Shown here piece by piece: positions 1 to 6,312 of a stretch of DNA of 9,223 bases. The notes beneath the pieces were generated by a model. It was given only the letters and a program-made list of their open reading frames with translations, was not told the origin of the DNA and ran no database searches. The first letter of the stretch is position 1, and each line of letters starts with the position of its first letter. Both the position numbers and the translations under genes were made by a program. The DNA is from Bifidobacteriaceae bacterium (GTDB lineage: Bacteria; Actinomycetota; Actinomycetes; Actinomycetales; WQXJ01), in the NCBI GenBank assembly GCA_031276585.1, contig JAISMT010000097.1:1-9223 (forward strand), written 5' to 3'.

Positions 1-147
1 CATCGGTTCGTGACGTGCGTATCAAAATGTGGCAAGACCGGCAGGCAGGGATACAAGAAACGGCTTGGTTGAAGCGCCCAAGTTAGACCCGTCCCATCCC
101 AGGAGGGCCTTATTTCCCTCACCCTTTGGGGGTATCAGTTACCAATG
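1..147. other. Left edge, no supportable gene
   Basis: On the plus strand one frame is open from the edge for 27 codons (to TAG at 84-86) and another for 23 codons, either of which could be the tail of a gene beginning to the left, but there is nothing recognisable to choose between them. A 5-bp stem GAGGG/CCCTC at 103-120 lies downstream of the lipoprotein stop, with no T-run, so no terminator is called. Confidence 0.3.
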
Positions 148-1335
148 TTAGAACCCAATGGATTCGTCTACGAATTTGTTGGTGAATAAATCACTAGGGC
201 TAAGTCCGTCAGCTGGAGGCTGGCCCATTTCGGTGTAAACCGGAACCGCGACCTCTATCAGTCCCGAGACTCGATTTTCATCGTAGTCCCCAAGGGTGCT
301 GTTCGAACCGTTACCGACTAGGCCGTCAGAGAGCATGATCTTATTGGCGTAATCGATCACGTCTTGGTTGTAAATTGAACCAGTCTGATACTGATCCACA
401 AGGTCAAGTAACAATTCGCTAGCGGGAGCTGGATCTTCGAAATAGTCGAGCGTGGCCTGCTGCAAGACTGGCACCAGTTTAGTTAAGCAGTCACTCATAG
501 AATCAAGATCATCTGAACGAATACCGTACCCAGATGCAGCATCCCAGCCAGTGTCGGAAAGCAGTTGATACGCTAATGGTTTACCCCATTCCGTGACAAT
601 GTTTTGGTATACGTAGGGCTCGTTCGTAGCATAACCCTGCTGCGAGTCTTTGCCGCCGGACGCAACGAAATTCCCCGGCGTGCCATCATAGCTACCGTCC
701 ACGACAGATTCCGAGAGCTGCCCACTCTGGATCAGGTAAGTGAGGTAGGCCGAAGAAGATTGGTTGTAACGGAACACGCCGCCACTGTCGGCCAAGGCTT
801 TGCCCAGTTCGGCAGTGGTCTTCACATTTGGGTAGTAATCTGAGGACCACATTACGGAAAGTGGGCTTTTGTCGAGTGAGGCGAATACCGACAAGGTTGG
901 AAAATCTTTCGAGTTTTGAATAGCAGCGTCAAGATCGATGCGAGCCAAAGTGATAGATGAGTCTTGATACATTTGACTAACTGGTGAAGTAAAGCCGATG
1001 GCGGGTCCGCCAGCCCGAAGTTCGAGTTCAATTCCGGTATAGCCATCTGCTGCAATAAGGGGGCCAGATACAGATTTGTTGGCTGCGTCCACGGTGTAGT
1101 TAGTCGCAATTAGGTTGAGAACATTGCCCAGCTCAGCTTGCGGATACCAAGAATCTTGAATAGTGACAGTAGCTGGACAAACTTTGGATAGATCTGTGGT
1201 GCCAATATCTTTTAAACCACTTGCCGACTCTTTCGGCGAGTCTGATGATGAGCAGGCAGACGCGGTGAGTGCCGTAACGGCAAGAAGGACGGAAGTGAGG
1301 ATGACTGTCATCCGTTGCGATGGGACGAAAGGCAT
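148..1335 (-). CDS. ABC transporter substrate-binding lipoprotein (NMT1/SsuA/TauA-like)
   Basis: This is probably the membrane-anchored solute-capture protein of the importer encoded just upstream. Seen: a basic N-terminus, a hydrophobic stretch at about residues 9-24, then a lipobox ending A-S-A-C with the lipidated Cys at 28, followed by a Ser-rich linker. The mature part begins at about residue 52 with a VTIQDSWYPQAE strand/helix typical of the NMT1/THI5-like fold. At 395 residues it is longer than the usual roughly 320-350. The ATG at 1335 is chosen because it supplies the charged signal-peptide start; its ribosome site is weak (GAAAGCGAG). The gene lies last in the cluster and is separated from the permease by 113 bp, so it may have its own promoter or 5' leader, as often happens when the binding protein is needed in excess. 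The ligand cannot be read from sequence; cluster context points to an amide or ureide. Stop is TAA. Confidence 0.88.
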   Translation of the reverse strand: MPFVPSQRMTVILTSVLLAVTALTASACSSSDSPKESASGLKDIGTTDLSKVCPATVTIQDSWYPQAELGNVLNLIATNYTVDAANKSVSGPLIAADGYTGIELELRAGGPAIGFTSPVSQMYQDSSITLARIDLDAAIQNSKDFPTLSVFASLDKSPLSVMWSSDYYPNVKTTAELGKALADSGGVFRYNQSSSAYLTYLIQSGQLSESVVDGSYDGTPGNFVASGGKDSQQGYATNEPYVYQNIVTEWGKPLAYQLLSDTGWDAASGYGIRSDDLDSMSDCLTKLVPVLQQATLDYFEDPAPASELLLDLVDQYQTGSIYNQDVIDYANKIMLSDGLVGNGSNSTLGDYDENRVSGLIEVAVPVYTEMGQPPADGLSPSDLFTNKFVDESIGF

Positions 1336-1390
1336 GGGATCTCGCTTTCTGTTAGGTGTTTGGTCAATAGAGCAAAGATAGATAGTGGCC

Positions 1391-1402
1391 GCGGGTACCC
1401 GC
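1391..1402. repeat. Perfect 12-bp palindrome, candidate operator
   Basis: GCGGGTACCCGC equals its own reverse complement. It lies between the permease stop and the binding-protein start, 56 bp from the latter. With no loop it is better suited to a dimeric DNA-binding protein than to an RNA hairpin, and no T-run follows on the coding strand, so a terminator is unlikely. No regulator gene is present in the window to pair with it. Confidence 0.3.
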
Positions 1403-1420
1403 CTTCGAACGTGTAGAGGT

Positions 1421-1430
1421 GGGGGGGGGG
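1421..1430. repeat. Homopolymer of ten G
   Basis: A run of ten G (C on the coding strand) lies 86-95 bp upstream of the binding-protein start codon. Tracts of this length are prone to slipped-strand mispairing and can also be miscounted in sequencing. It lies outside any open reading frame, so an effect would be on transcription or leader spacing rather than on reading frame. Confidence 0.9.
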
Positions 1431-1448
1431 ACCGTCAGCTAGGAGAAG

Positions 1449-2309
1449 TTAGCGGCTGGATGGTTCGTACCATTTGCCCACTATTGCACGGCTAAGCCAG
1501 CCAAACGCGGTGAAAATAACGATCCCAAGCAAGGAAGCAGCCAGAATACCCGCAAACAATTCCTGCGATTGGAGCCGAGCTTGATAATTACTGATAAGTG
1601 CGCCTAGCCCCGGTTCGCCGCGGCGGAAGAAAAAATCCCCCACAATGGCACCAACCACGGAGAGGCCAGCTGAAATACGCATACCCGCAAACATGGCCGG
1701 TAGGGCCGTGGGAAGTTCTAACTTGGTTAGGATTGCCCACCTTGAAGCGCCTTGCAATTGTAGAAGTTCACGTTGACCTTTTTCAACGGATTGTAAGCCA
1801 AAAAGAGTATTCGAAACCATGGGAAACAAAGCAATCATGACGCAAACAATTACGCGGGCAGGGTATTCAAATCCAAACCAAAACCCAATCAATGGCACCA
1901 ATGCAAGAATGGGAACACATTGCAGTATTACTGCGTAAGGGAAAAGGGCTTTTTCTAACCAACGTGCCTGGCTCATAGCAATTGCCCAGCATACTCCCAG
2001 TATAATGGCAATTGCTAAACCGATTAGTGCCACTATGGTCGAACGAAAAGTGGCTAGTCCTATATCTGTGGCTGTCTCGGGAATGAAGAATGCTTCCGTA
2101 AATATAGTGTGTGGTGGAGGCATCAAAAAGCGTTGGCTTACATCCAAAAATACATAGCTAGCGAGATACCAAGCACTTAGCATAAGGATGGTAACTACAA
2201 GAGGAGGAAACCAAGCTGATGAATGCTTTGGTTTTTTGGGTTGGGCTAGCGGGGCGGGGACGCTAGTGGTCTTAGGCGCTGTTGTGATGCGAGGTAACAC
2301 GGTAGTCAT
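1449..2309 (-). CDS. ABC transporter permease (SsuC/TauC/ThiX-type)
   Basis: This is the inner-membrane channel subunit of the importer, 286 residues, normal for the family. Seen: a Pro/Lys-rich cytoplasmic N-terminus of about 33 residues, then about six hydrophobic segments (roughly 35-55, 85-108, 122-143, 150-170, 205-225, 250-272). The cytoplasmic coupling loop that docks on the ATPase is at about 181-215, with the conserved Gly187 and the Leu-Pro at 199-200 of the EAA motif (ELLQLQGASRW then LELP). Its ATG overlaps the TGA of the ATPase gene by 4 bases (ATGA), which indicates translational coupling and argues for this start. It belongs to the binding-protein-dependent transport family used for sulfonates, taurine, nitrate and thiamine precursors; the specificity cannot be told from this subunit. 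Confidence 0.92.
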   Translation of the reverse strand: MTTVLPRITTAPKTTSVPAPLAQPKKPKHSSAWFPPLVVTILMLSAWYLASYVFLDVSQRFLMPPPHTIFTEAFFIPETATDIGLATFRSTIVALIGLAIAIILGVCWAIAMSQARWLEKALFPYAVILQCVPILALVPLIGFWFGFEYPARVIVCVMIALFPMVSNTLFGLQSVEKGQRELLQLQGASRWAILTKLELPTALPAMFAGMRISAGLSVVGAIVGDFFFRRGEPGLGALISNYQARLQSQELFAGILAASLLGIVIFTAFGWLSRAIVGKWYEPSSR

Positions 2310-3091
2310 GTGCTGTGTCCTTCTTTTAGCTCGTGATGCACTCGGCCAGTGAGCGCTGCAAATTCTGGTGTATAACGTACGTCGGGGTCGCGTGGCATTG
2401 GGAACGGTACTTGGAATTCCGCCACAATACTCCCTGGGCGGCCTGACATTACAACTACACGGGTGGATAGATAGACCGCCTCGTGTACTGAGTGGGTAAT
2501 GAACAGGCCGGAAAAACGGCGTTCTACGAAAAGCCGTATAAGCTCTTCGTTGAGACGCTCTCTAGTGATTTCGTCCAGGGCGCCAAAGGGTTCATCGAAT
2601 AGGAAAAGTTTAGGGTCTAGAGTTAGTGAACGAGCCAACGAGGCCCGCAATTTCATACCTCCGGAAAGCTGCCGCGGTAAATGATTTTCGAAGCCGTTAA
2701 GATCTACCAGATCGATGGCCGCTTTGGCTTTGGTCATTCGTTGTGCTTTAGGTAAACCTTGCAATTCGGCTAGAAACTCAACGTTTCGTTCTACATTTCG
2801 CCAAGGCAGCAAGGTAGCATCCTGGAATACGTATCCAATATGATCAGTTGCTGCTGTTACGGTGCCATTGGAAGGGTGCTCTAGACCTGAAGCCAAGCGC
2901 AACAAGGTGGATTTACCGCAGCCGCTGGGGCCCACCACACTGACGAACTCCCCAGGCGCTATATCGAGGTTCACGCCTTGTAACGCCACCGTGCCGTTGG
3001 GAAAACGCATCTCGACGTCGTCAAAGGTCAATACTTTTGCTGCTGTTCCAACAGGGGAGTTGCTAGAAGTCAGCTGGGTTGCGGTGTTCAC
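2306..3091 (-). CDS. ABC transporter ATP-binding protein (SsuB/TauB/ThiZ-type)
   Basis: This is the ATPase that powers the importer. All nucleotide-binding motifs are present in order: Walker A GPSGCGKST at 54-62, the Q-loop Gln90 in YVFQDATLLPW, the signature LSGGM at 142-146, Walker B LFLFDE at 162-167 followed by the D-loop, and the switch His200 in FITHSVHEA. The signature LSGGM rather than LSGGQ is usual for the SsuB/TauB branch. The length of 261 residues is typical. Translation starts at a GTG that overlaps the TGA of the upstream deacetylase-like gene by 4 bases (GTGA), so the two genes are translationally coupled. The N-terminal 20 residues are low-complexity and precede the first strand. 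Confidence 0.95.
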   Translation of the reverse strand: MNTATQLTSSNSPVGTAAKVLTFDDVEMRFPNGTVALQGVNLDIAPGEFVSVVGPSGCGKSTLLRLASGLEHPSNGTVTAATDHIGYVFQDATLLPWRNVERNVEFLAELQGLPKAQRMTKAKAAIDLVDLNGFENHLPRQLSGGMKLRASLARSLTLDPKLFLFDEPFGALDEITRERLNEELIRLFVERRFSGLFITHSVHEAVYLSTRVVVMSGRPGSIVAEFQVPFPMPRDPDVRYTPEFAALTGRVHHELKEGHST

Positions 3092-3963
3092 GGTACCGCC
3101 ACTGGAGGCTTGGCGGTAGTGGTGGTCAGGAAGTGATTAGCGATGTCCTCGCTAGTTGTGACCCAAACATCGGGATGCGAGGCGACCGCGCGAATTATGT
3201 TGCGGAAATACTTGAACCGGGAAGGCTGCCCTACTACAAATGGATGCACCGGCAGGGCAAATACCCCGCCCCCTTCTTCTAGCAGAACCTCCAGTTGAGC
3301 CAAAGCCATTTCCTGGTAGGCGGAACCAGCAGTGGGGTGGCCTACAAACACCGAAATGTCATTGACGTCCATGCTGTAGGGCACTTCGATCAAACCGGGA
3401 ATGTTGAGGCGGAAAGGCTGATCGTCAGCATTCCAATCCAGTAGGTATTTCACACCTCGTTCTGCCAGCAGGGCCGGGGTGTTATAGGTTTCCGTCAGGG
3501 CAGGTCCCAGCCACCCTTTGGGTTCGATCCCGACTTTGGCCCAGGTGTCAAAGATCTCATCCAAAATGCCGACTTCCTGTTCTAAAGAAAATCCGGTGTG
3601 CAAAACTGAATTGGTGGTTCCGTGTGCTACCCAAGCCCAATTTCGCTCTAGTCCAGCTTGGATAATCTGGGGATACTGTTCAATTACTTCTGAGTTTGTA
3701 ATAGCACTGGCCCGCAGCCCAACTTCATCAAAGAGTTTAATCATGCGCCAAATACCTACTCGGGTACCGTAATCGCGCCACCCATTATTCATTGGGTCCG
3801 GCTTGAACGCGGCAGTTAGTGAACTGGCACTGGTGGCGGGTATACCTTGGTGAAAATGTTCAATGTTGACGCCGCAGTAGAAGGCAACTTTTTTCCCCTC
3901 CGGCCACTCCAGTTGGGGGCGTTCGATAATCGGCGAATAGCTGTACAGTTTATTTTCGCTCAT
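3088..3963 (-). CDS. Polysaccharide-deacetylase-fold hydrolase, PuuE/allantoinase-like
   Basis: This is a NodB-fold protein of 291 residues without a signal peptide, so it is probably a cytoplasmic amide or cyclic-ureide hydrolase rather than a cell-wall deacetylase. Seen: the position of the usual Asp-Asp motif is occupied by VNIEH (Glu35), as in the allantoinase PuuE branch; a His-containing loop AHGTTNSVLH at 113-122; the diagnostic block GWLGPALTETYNTP at 150-163; DWNADDQPF at 177-184; and LPVHPF at 237-242. The classic metal-binding triad is altered, as is known for PuuE-type enzymes. The start codon has a GGAG ribosome site 7 nt upstream and lies 12 nt after the amidase stop. Its position between an N-carbamoylsarcosine amidase-type enzyme and an importer ATPase, overlapping the latter, supports a role on the imported compound. 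Allantoin is the best-known substrate of relatives, but the substrate here is inferred. Confidence 0.8.
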   Translation of the reverse strand: MSENKLYSYSPIIERPQLEWPEGKKVAFYCGVNIEHFHQGIPATSASSLTAAFKPDPMNNGWRDYGTRVGIWRMIKLFDEVGLRASAITNSEVIEQYPQIIQAGLERNWAWVAHGTTNSVLHTGFSLEQEVGILDEIFDTWAKVGIEPKGWLGPALTETYNTPALLAERGVKYLLDWNADDQPFRLNIPGLIEVPYSMDVNDISVFVGHPTAGSAYQEMALAQLEVLLEEGGGVFALPVHPFVVGQPSRFKYFRNIIRAVASHPDVWVTTSEDIANHFLTTTTAKPPVAVP

Positions 3964-3975
3964 GGAAACTCCAGT

Positions 3976-4683
3976 TCAGACAGTAGTTGGTACGGTTAGT
4001 GACGCTACGGTACGGAGATAGTCGATGCATTCATCGAGAGAGATTACGTCGGCATATTTCATGTGCATGTCGAAAAGGTTGACCTTGTGGGAGATTTGAC
4101 TGCGATCTGCCGCGCATTCGTGCGGGATTACTACGTGAAAGTTGTTCATGAAAGCGTCTAATACCGTTGCCCGGACGCAACCGCTCGTGGTCATGCCGGT
4201 CACAATAACGGTGTCAATTCCCTGGAAGATTAGGTAGGAACCTAAGGGTGTGCCAAAGAATCCGCTTGGTTTGCTGCCTTTATAGATAACTATCTCTTCT
4301 TCGGTGGGGGTCAAAGGTTGAACTATTACATCGCCTGGGGGTAGCTCGGCCGGTTGGGAAGGGGCGCCTTGAGTTTTCCAACGCCCCCGTTCCGGTGGAA
4401 GCTTTACATGGGTAGGGTCTGGATGGTCTTTAGTGAAGTAAACCGGAACATTAAGTTGCCGTGCCGCCGCTAGTAACTCCGCGTTCGCTTGGACGCAAGG
4501 CCATCCGGTCTCACTGTGGCCAGTGGGATATGCCGAGTCAACAAAGGCTAGCGTCATGTCGACAATCACAATGGCAGGCGCGGAACCGGCCGTCATCGAA
4601 CGAGTCGCGGCGTTAAGGCCACCGGTAAAACTGTGTACATCACCGGTTGGGATGAGATCCTCCCAGGGTTTAGTGGCTGTCAT
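3976..4683 (-). CDS. Isochorismatase-superfamily cysteine hydrolase, N-carbamoylsarcosine amidase-like
   Basis: This is a cytoplasmic amidohydrolase of 235 residues that probably releases ammonia (and CO2 from a carbamoyl group) from a ureido or amide compound. Seen, numbering from the ATG at 4683: Asp42 in IVIVDMTLAF, a Lys in YKGSKPSGFFGT (Lys135 most likely, Lys138 possible), and the nucleophile Cys169 in GMTTSGCVRAT, which is close to the signature of N-carbamoylsarcosine amidases and maleamate amidases. The same frame stays open upstream to an ATG at 4929, but that start has no ribosome site. The ATG at 4683 has GAAAGG at 7-nt spacing and begins MTATKPWEDLIP, where family members normally begin. 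I therefore prefer 4683 and treat the extra 82 codons as spacer. The gene lies 12 nt upstream of the PuuE-like gene, with which it should be co-transcribed. Confidence 0.85.
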   Translation of the reverse strand: MTATKPWEDLIPTGDVHSFTGGLNAATRSMTAGSAPAIVIVDMTLAFVDSAYPTGHSETGWPCVQANAELLAAARQLNVPVYFTKDHPDPTHVKLPPERGRWKTQGAPSQPAELPPGDVIVQPLTPTEEEIVIYKGSKPSGFFGTPLGSYLIFQGIDTVIVTGMTTSGCVRATVLDAFMNNFHVVIPHECAADRSQISHKVNLFDMHMKYADVISLDECIDYLRTVASLTVPTTV

Positions 4684-4690
4684 CACGATG

Positions 4691-4696
4691 CCTTTC
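4691..4696 (-). promoter_or_regulatory. Ribosome binding site deciding the amidase start at 4683
   Basis: GAAAGG on the minus strand, 7 nt before the ATG at 4683. The alternative upstream ATG at 4929 is preceded only by CACTTAACCTA, with no Shine-Dalgarno match. Together with the family-typical N-terminus this fixes the shorter protein. Confidence 0.6.
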
Positions 4697-4794
4697 GTAG
4701 TTGATGAGAAAGTTGAATCTCGGTAACGCAACTGAATGTATACCGTCGAATACTCATGTGTGTGACGAGTCTGTAAAAAATAGGTTTCACCGCG

Positions 4795-4815
4795 CTGGAG
4801 TTCGCCTAACTCCAG
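4795..4815. repeat. 8-bp perfect inverted repeat with 5-nt loop
   Basis: CTGGAGTT at 4795-4802 and AACTCCAG at 4808-4815 pair perfectly around CGCCT; two further C-G pairs form if one G is bulged. On the minus strand a T6 run begins about 15 nt after the stem, too far for a textbook terminator. It could be a terminator remnant behind the transporter, an attenuator, or a dimeric operator in front of the amidase operon. Confidence 0.45.
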
Positions 4816-4933
4816 GCGTGTGATGGGTGCCGGAGCTAGGGAGGTGTAGCTGGTGGGATAGGCATAGGGGTGTCTGACGTAGGTTAGGGGGAGGTCTGGA
4901 TGCGAAACGGGTGTTGCGGCATCGGGCATTAGG

Positions 4934-6067
4934 TTAAGTGCCCGGCCGGGCAGCGCGGGCGATGGCGGCCCCCACGCCGGGTAGCCCGGTTAGCCCGGCT
5001 ACAACAATCATCACGGCGCCTACCGGCATGAATAAAGTGGCCACTGACACCAGGATTGGCGTACCCAATAGTGCGCCGGACCGGTAAACCCCGGTGGTAA
5101 CTACTGCCTGACTTCGTTCTTCGGGTTGTACCGATTGTGCTGCCAGGGTGGGGCACAGCGTCATCAGGGCTCCGGTTCCCACGCCGGAGGTAATGAACGC
5201 CACCACAGTCAACCCGGGTATGCTGCCCGCAACGCTAAGTAGTCCCACGCCAAGTGCGCTTACCACCGTTCCCAGCACAATGATGTTGCCAAAGCGGGCA
5301 GGTTTGGCCTGGCCCGCAGCTAGTACACCAATCAACATGGCAGCGTTGGTTGCACCCATGACTGTACCCATGGCCGAGTTAGACCAGTTAGCGTTCCCCA
5401 GTACCACCGGCACAAATGTATTGGTGGCGACATACCAGGCTCCGCTGGCCAAGCTCCCAATAGAAGACAGGGCTACTCCTGGCCGTCGCCAAACTCGACC
5501 TTCTTCCGGTTTTTCGGGTGGATCAAAAACTGGTAAGCCAGTTAGTAAGGCCGCGCCGATGCCACCGGTAAGTCCCAGGCACAGCACAATCCATGCGGCT
5601 CTTCGGGGATCTCCTTCCGCGAATGCTCCAGCTGTAATAGGTCCCAAAATGCCCACCAAACTGGCAACAAACTGGTTGCGAGCCATGCCGCGGGCTGGCA
5701 CCGGGGCTACTCGGAGAACGTGGATTTGGCTGCCTGTCCAGAAGCCAGCTCGGGCGGCCCCTTGAAAGAGTTGAGCTATGGCCTAACCGGCTATACCGGG
5801 TAGCAGCAGTACGCTGAACATCGACAACGCGAGTGTTCCCAGCGCCGCCCCCATGACTACTCGATCAGGCACTTTGCGAAAAGCCGGACCTAGGGCCAAA
5901 CGGGCAATCATCTGTGACCCGGCTGAGAGTGCGCTCAGTAGGGCAATCACCCCGACTGTCATACCATCCGCGATTGCAACAAAGGTAAGCATTACGCTAG
6001 AGATCCCCAGCCCAAGGGAGAAAACACCGCTTAGAAGGTTGACCTTGAGCAGTTCAGTTACTCTCAT
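4934..6067 (-). pseudogene. Major facilitator superfamily transporter interrupted by an in-frame TAG
   Basis: This is a membrane transporter of about 377 codons with no obvious deletion: the MFS helices run through from the first hydrophobic segment (VNLLSGVFSLGLGISSVML) to the last near the C-terminus. An amber codon at 5783-5785 interrupts the frame after 94 residues (..SVLLLPGIAG, stop). Translation of the same frame continues without any shift as AIAQLFQGAARAGFWTGSQ, a normal MFS helix 4 region (QGaaRagFW), then runs open to the TAA at 4934. One substitution (TGG or CAG to TAG) would explain it. The downstream part could restart at a GTG at 5701, but that would lack the first four helices. 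The ATG at 6067 is preferred over the TTG at 6085 because it directly precedes the basic RVTELLK start and has a GGTGG-type ribosome site. Substrate unknown; the position ahead of an amide-catabolic cluster suggests, but does not show, a related solute. Confidence 0.75.
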
Positions 6068-6084
6068 AGCAGTGCCCCCCACCA

Positions 6085-6312
6085 ATGCTTTGGGATGCAG
6101 ATGTATACATATGGGCGCATGGTGACATGGTACGTCATCTACATGTCGTTGTAGTGCCGGTTTTGGGGTGGGAACTGAAATTGCTACAGGCTCGAGTGCA
6201 ATTCGTATGGGAATCTTTCAAATTGGGTTGGTCGGTCTGGCCAATGGTGCTTGCAGCGTTGCTTTTCTGGGGGGTGACACCGGCCGGGATTGGCGGTAAA
6301 AAGGTTTTATGA
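6085..6312 (+). CDS. Doubtful small ORF, Trp-rich with one hydrophobic segment
   Basis: This is a 75-codon open frame whose TGA overlaps the ATG of the next gene (ATGA), the arrangement expected of a coupled upstream cistron. Its second half (WESFKLGWSVWPMVLAALLFW) could be a membrane helix and contains four Trp. Against it: I see no good ribosome site for the ATG at 6085, the first 30 codons overlap the palindromes of the divergent promoter region, and I recognise no family. A shorter version from an internal start is possible. It is listed because the interval would otherwise be read as empty. Confidence 0.2.
   Translation: MLWDADVYIWAHGDMVRHLHVVVVPVLGWELKLLQARVQFVWESFKLGWSVWPMVLAALLFWGVTPAGIGGKKVL
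6101..6110. repeat. Palindrome ATGTATACAT, candidate operator
   Basis: A perfect 10-bp palindrome in the divergent intergenic region, 34 bp upstream of the transporter start. Its half ATGTATAC recurs at 4736-4743 in the spacer upstream of the amidase. GTATAC-centred palindromes are typical of several GntR-family regulators; no such regulator is encoded in the window. Confidence 0.3.
6124..6147. repeat. Inverted repeat GACATG-N12-CATGTC, candidate operator
   Basis: Perfect 6-bp arms separated by 12 bp, lying between the divergently transcribed transporter and the pentapeptide-associated genes. The spacing fits a dimeric helix-turn-helix protein. It may be chance; the neighbouring ATGTATACAT palindrome makes a regulatory region here more believable. 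Confidence 0.25.

Larger units (their letters stand above)
1336..1448 (-). promoter_or_regulatory. Intergenic leader upstream of the binding-protein gene, with palindrome and poly-G run
   Basis: This is the only real gap inside the transporter genes. It carries a perfect 12-bp palindrome GCGGGTACCCGC at 1391-1402 and ten consecutive G at 1421-1430 (poly-C on the coding strand). No good sigma-70 pair is visible: TTGACC occurs about 30 nt before the start codon, but no convincing -10 follows it. The gap may hold an operator, an mRNA-stabilising hairpin or a weak internal promoter; which one is inference. Confidence 0.35.
4684..4933 (-). promoter_or_regulatory. 250-bp spacer before the amidase, likely promoter/leader of the catabolic operon
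   Basis: This spacer lies between the transporter stop codon and the preferred amidase start. On the coding strand it contains the 8-bp inverted repeat at 4795-4815, then T6 and TTTACA (4772-4777, a five-of-six match to a -35 box) with only a weak AGTATT 17 nt later, and the 8-mer ATGTATAC (plus strand, 4736-4743) that also occurs upstream of the transporter. I see no match to known riboswitch cores. The promoter assignment is inference. Confidence 0.35.

Noticed and set aside
1..86. Tail of a plus-strand gene at the left edge (27 open codons to TAG)
   Set aside because: It is too short, two frames compete, and no recognisable residues are present.
103..120. GAGGG/CCCTC stem downstream of the lipoprotein gene as a terminator
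   Set aside because: Only five pairs and no T-run on either strand.
4684..4933. Riboswitch ahead of the amidase (guanidine, purine or thiamine type)
   Set aside because: I looked for the conserved cores by eye and found no match; only a simple hairpin is visible.
5148..5765. 205-codon plus-strand open frame opposite the transporter
   Set aside because: It is antisense to clear MFS helices, is Pro/Thr/Ala-rich as expected of such shadows, and has no recognisable family.
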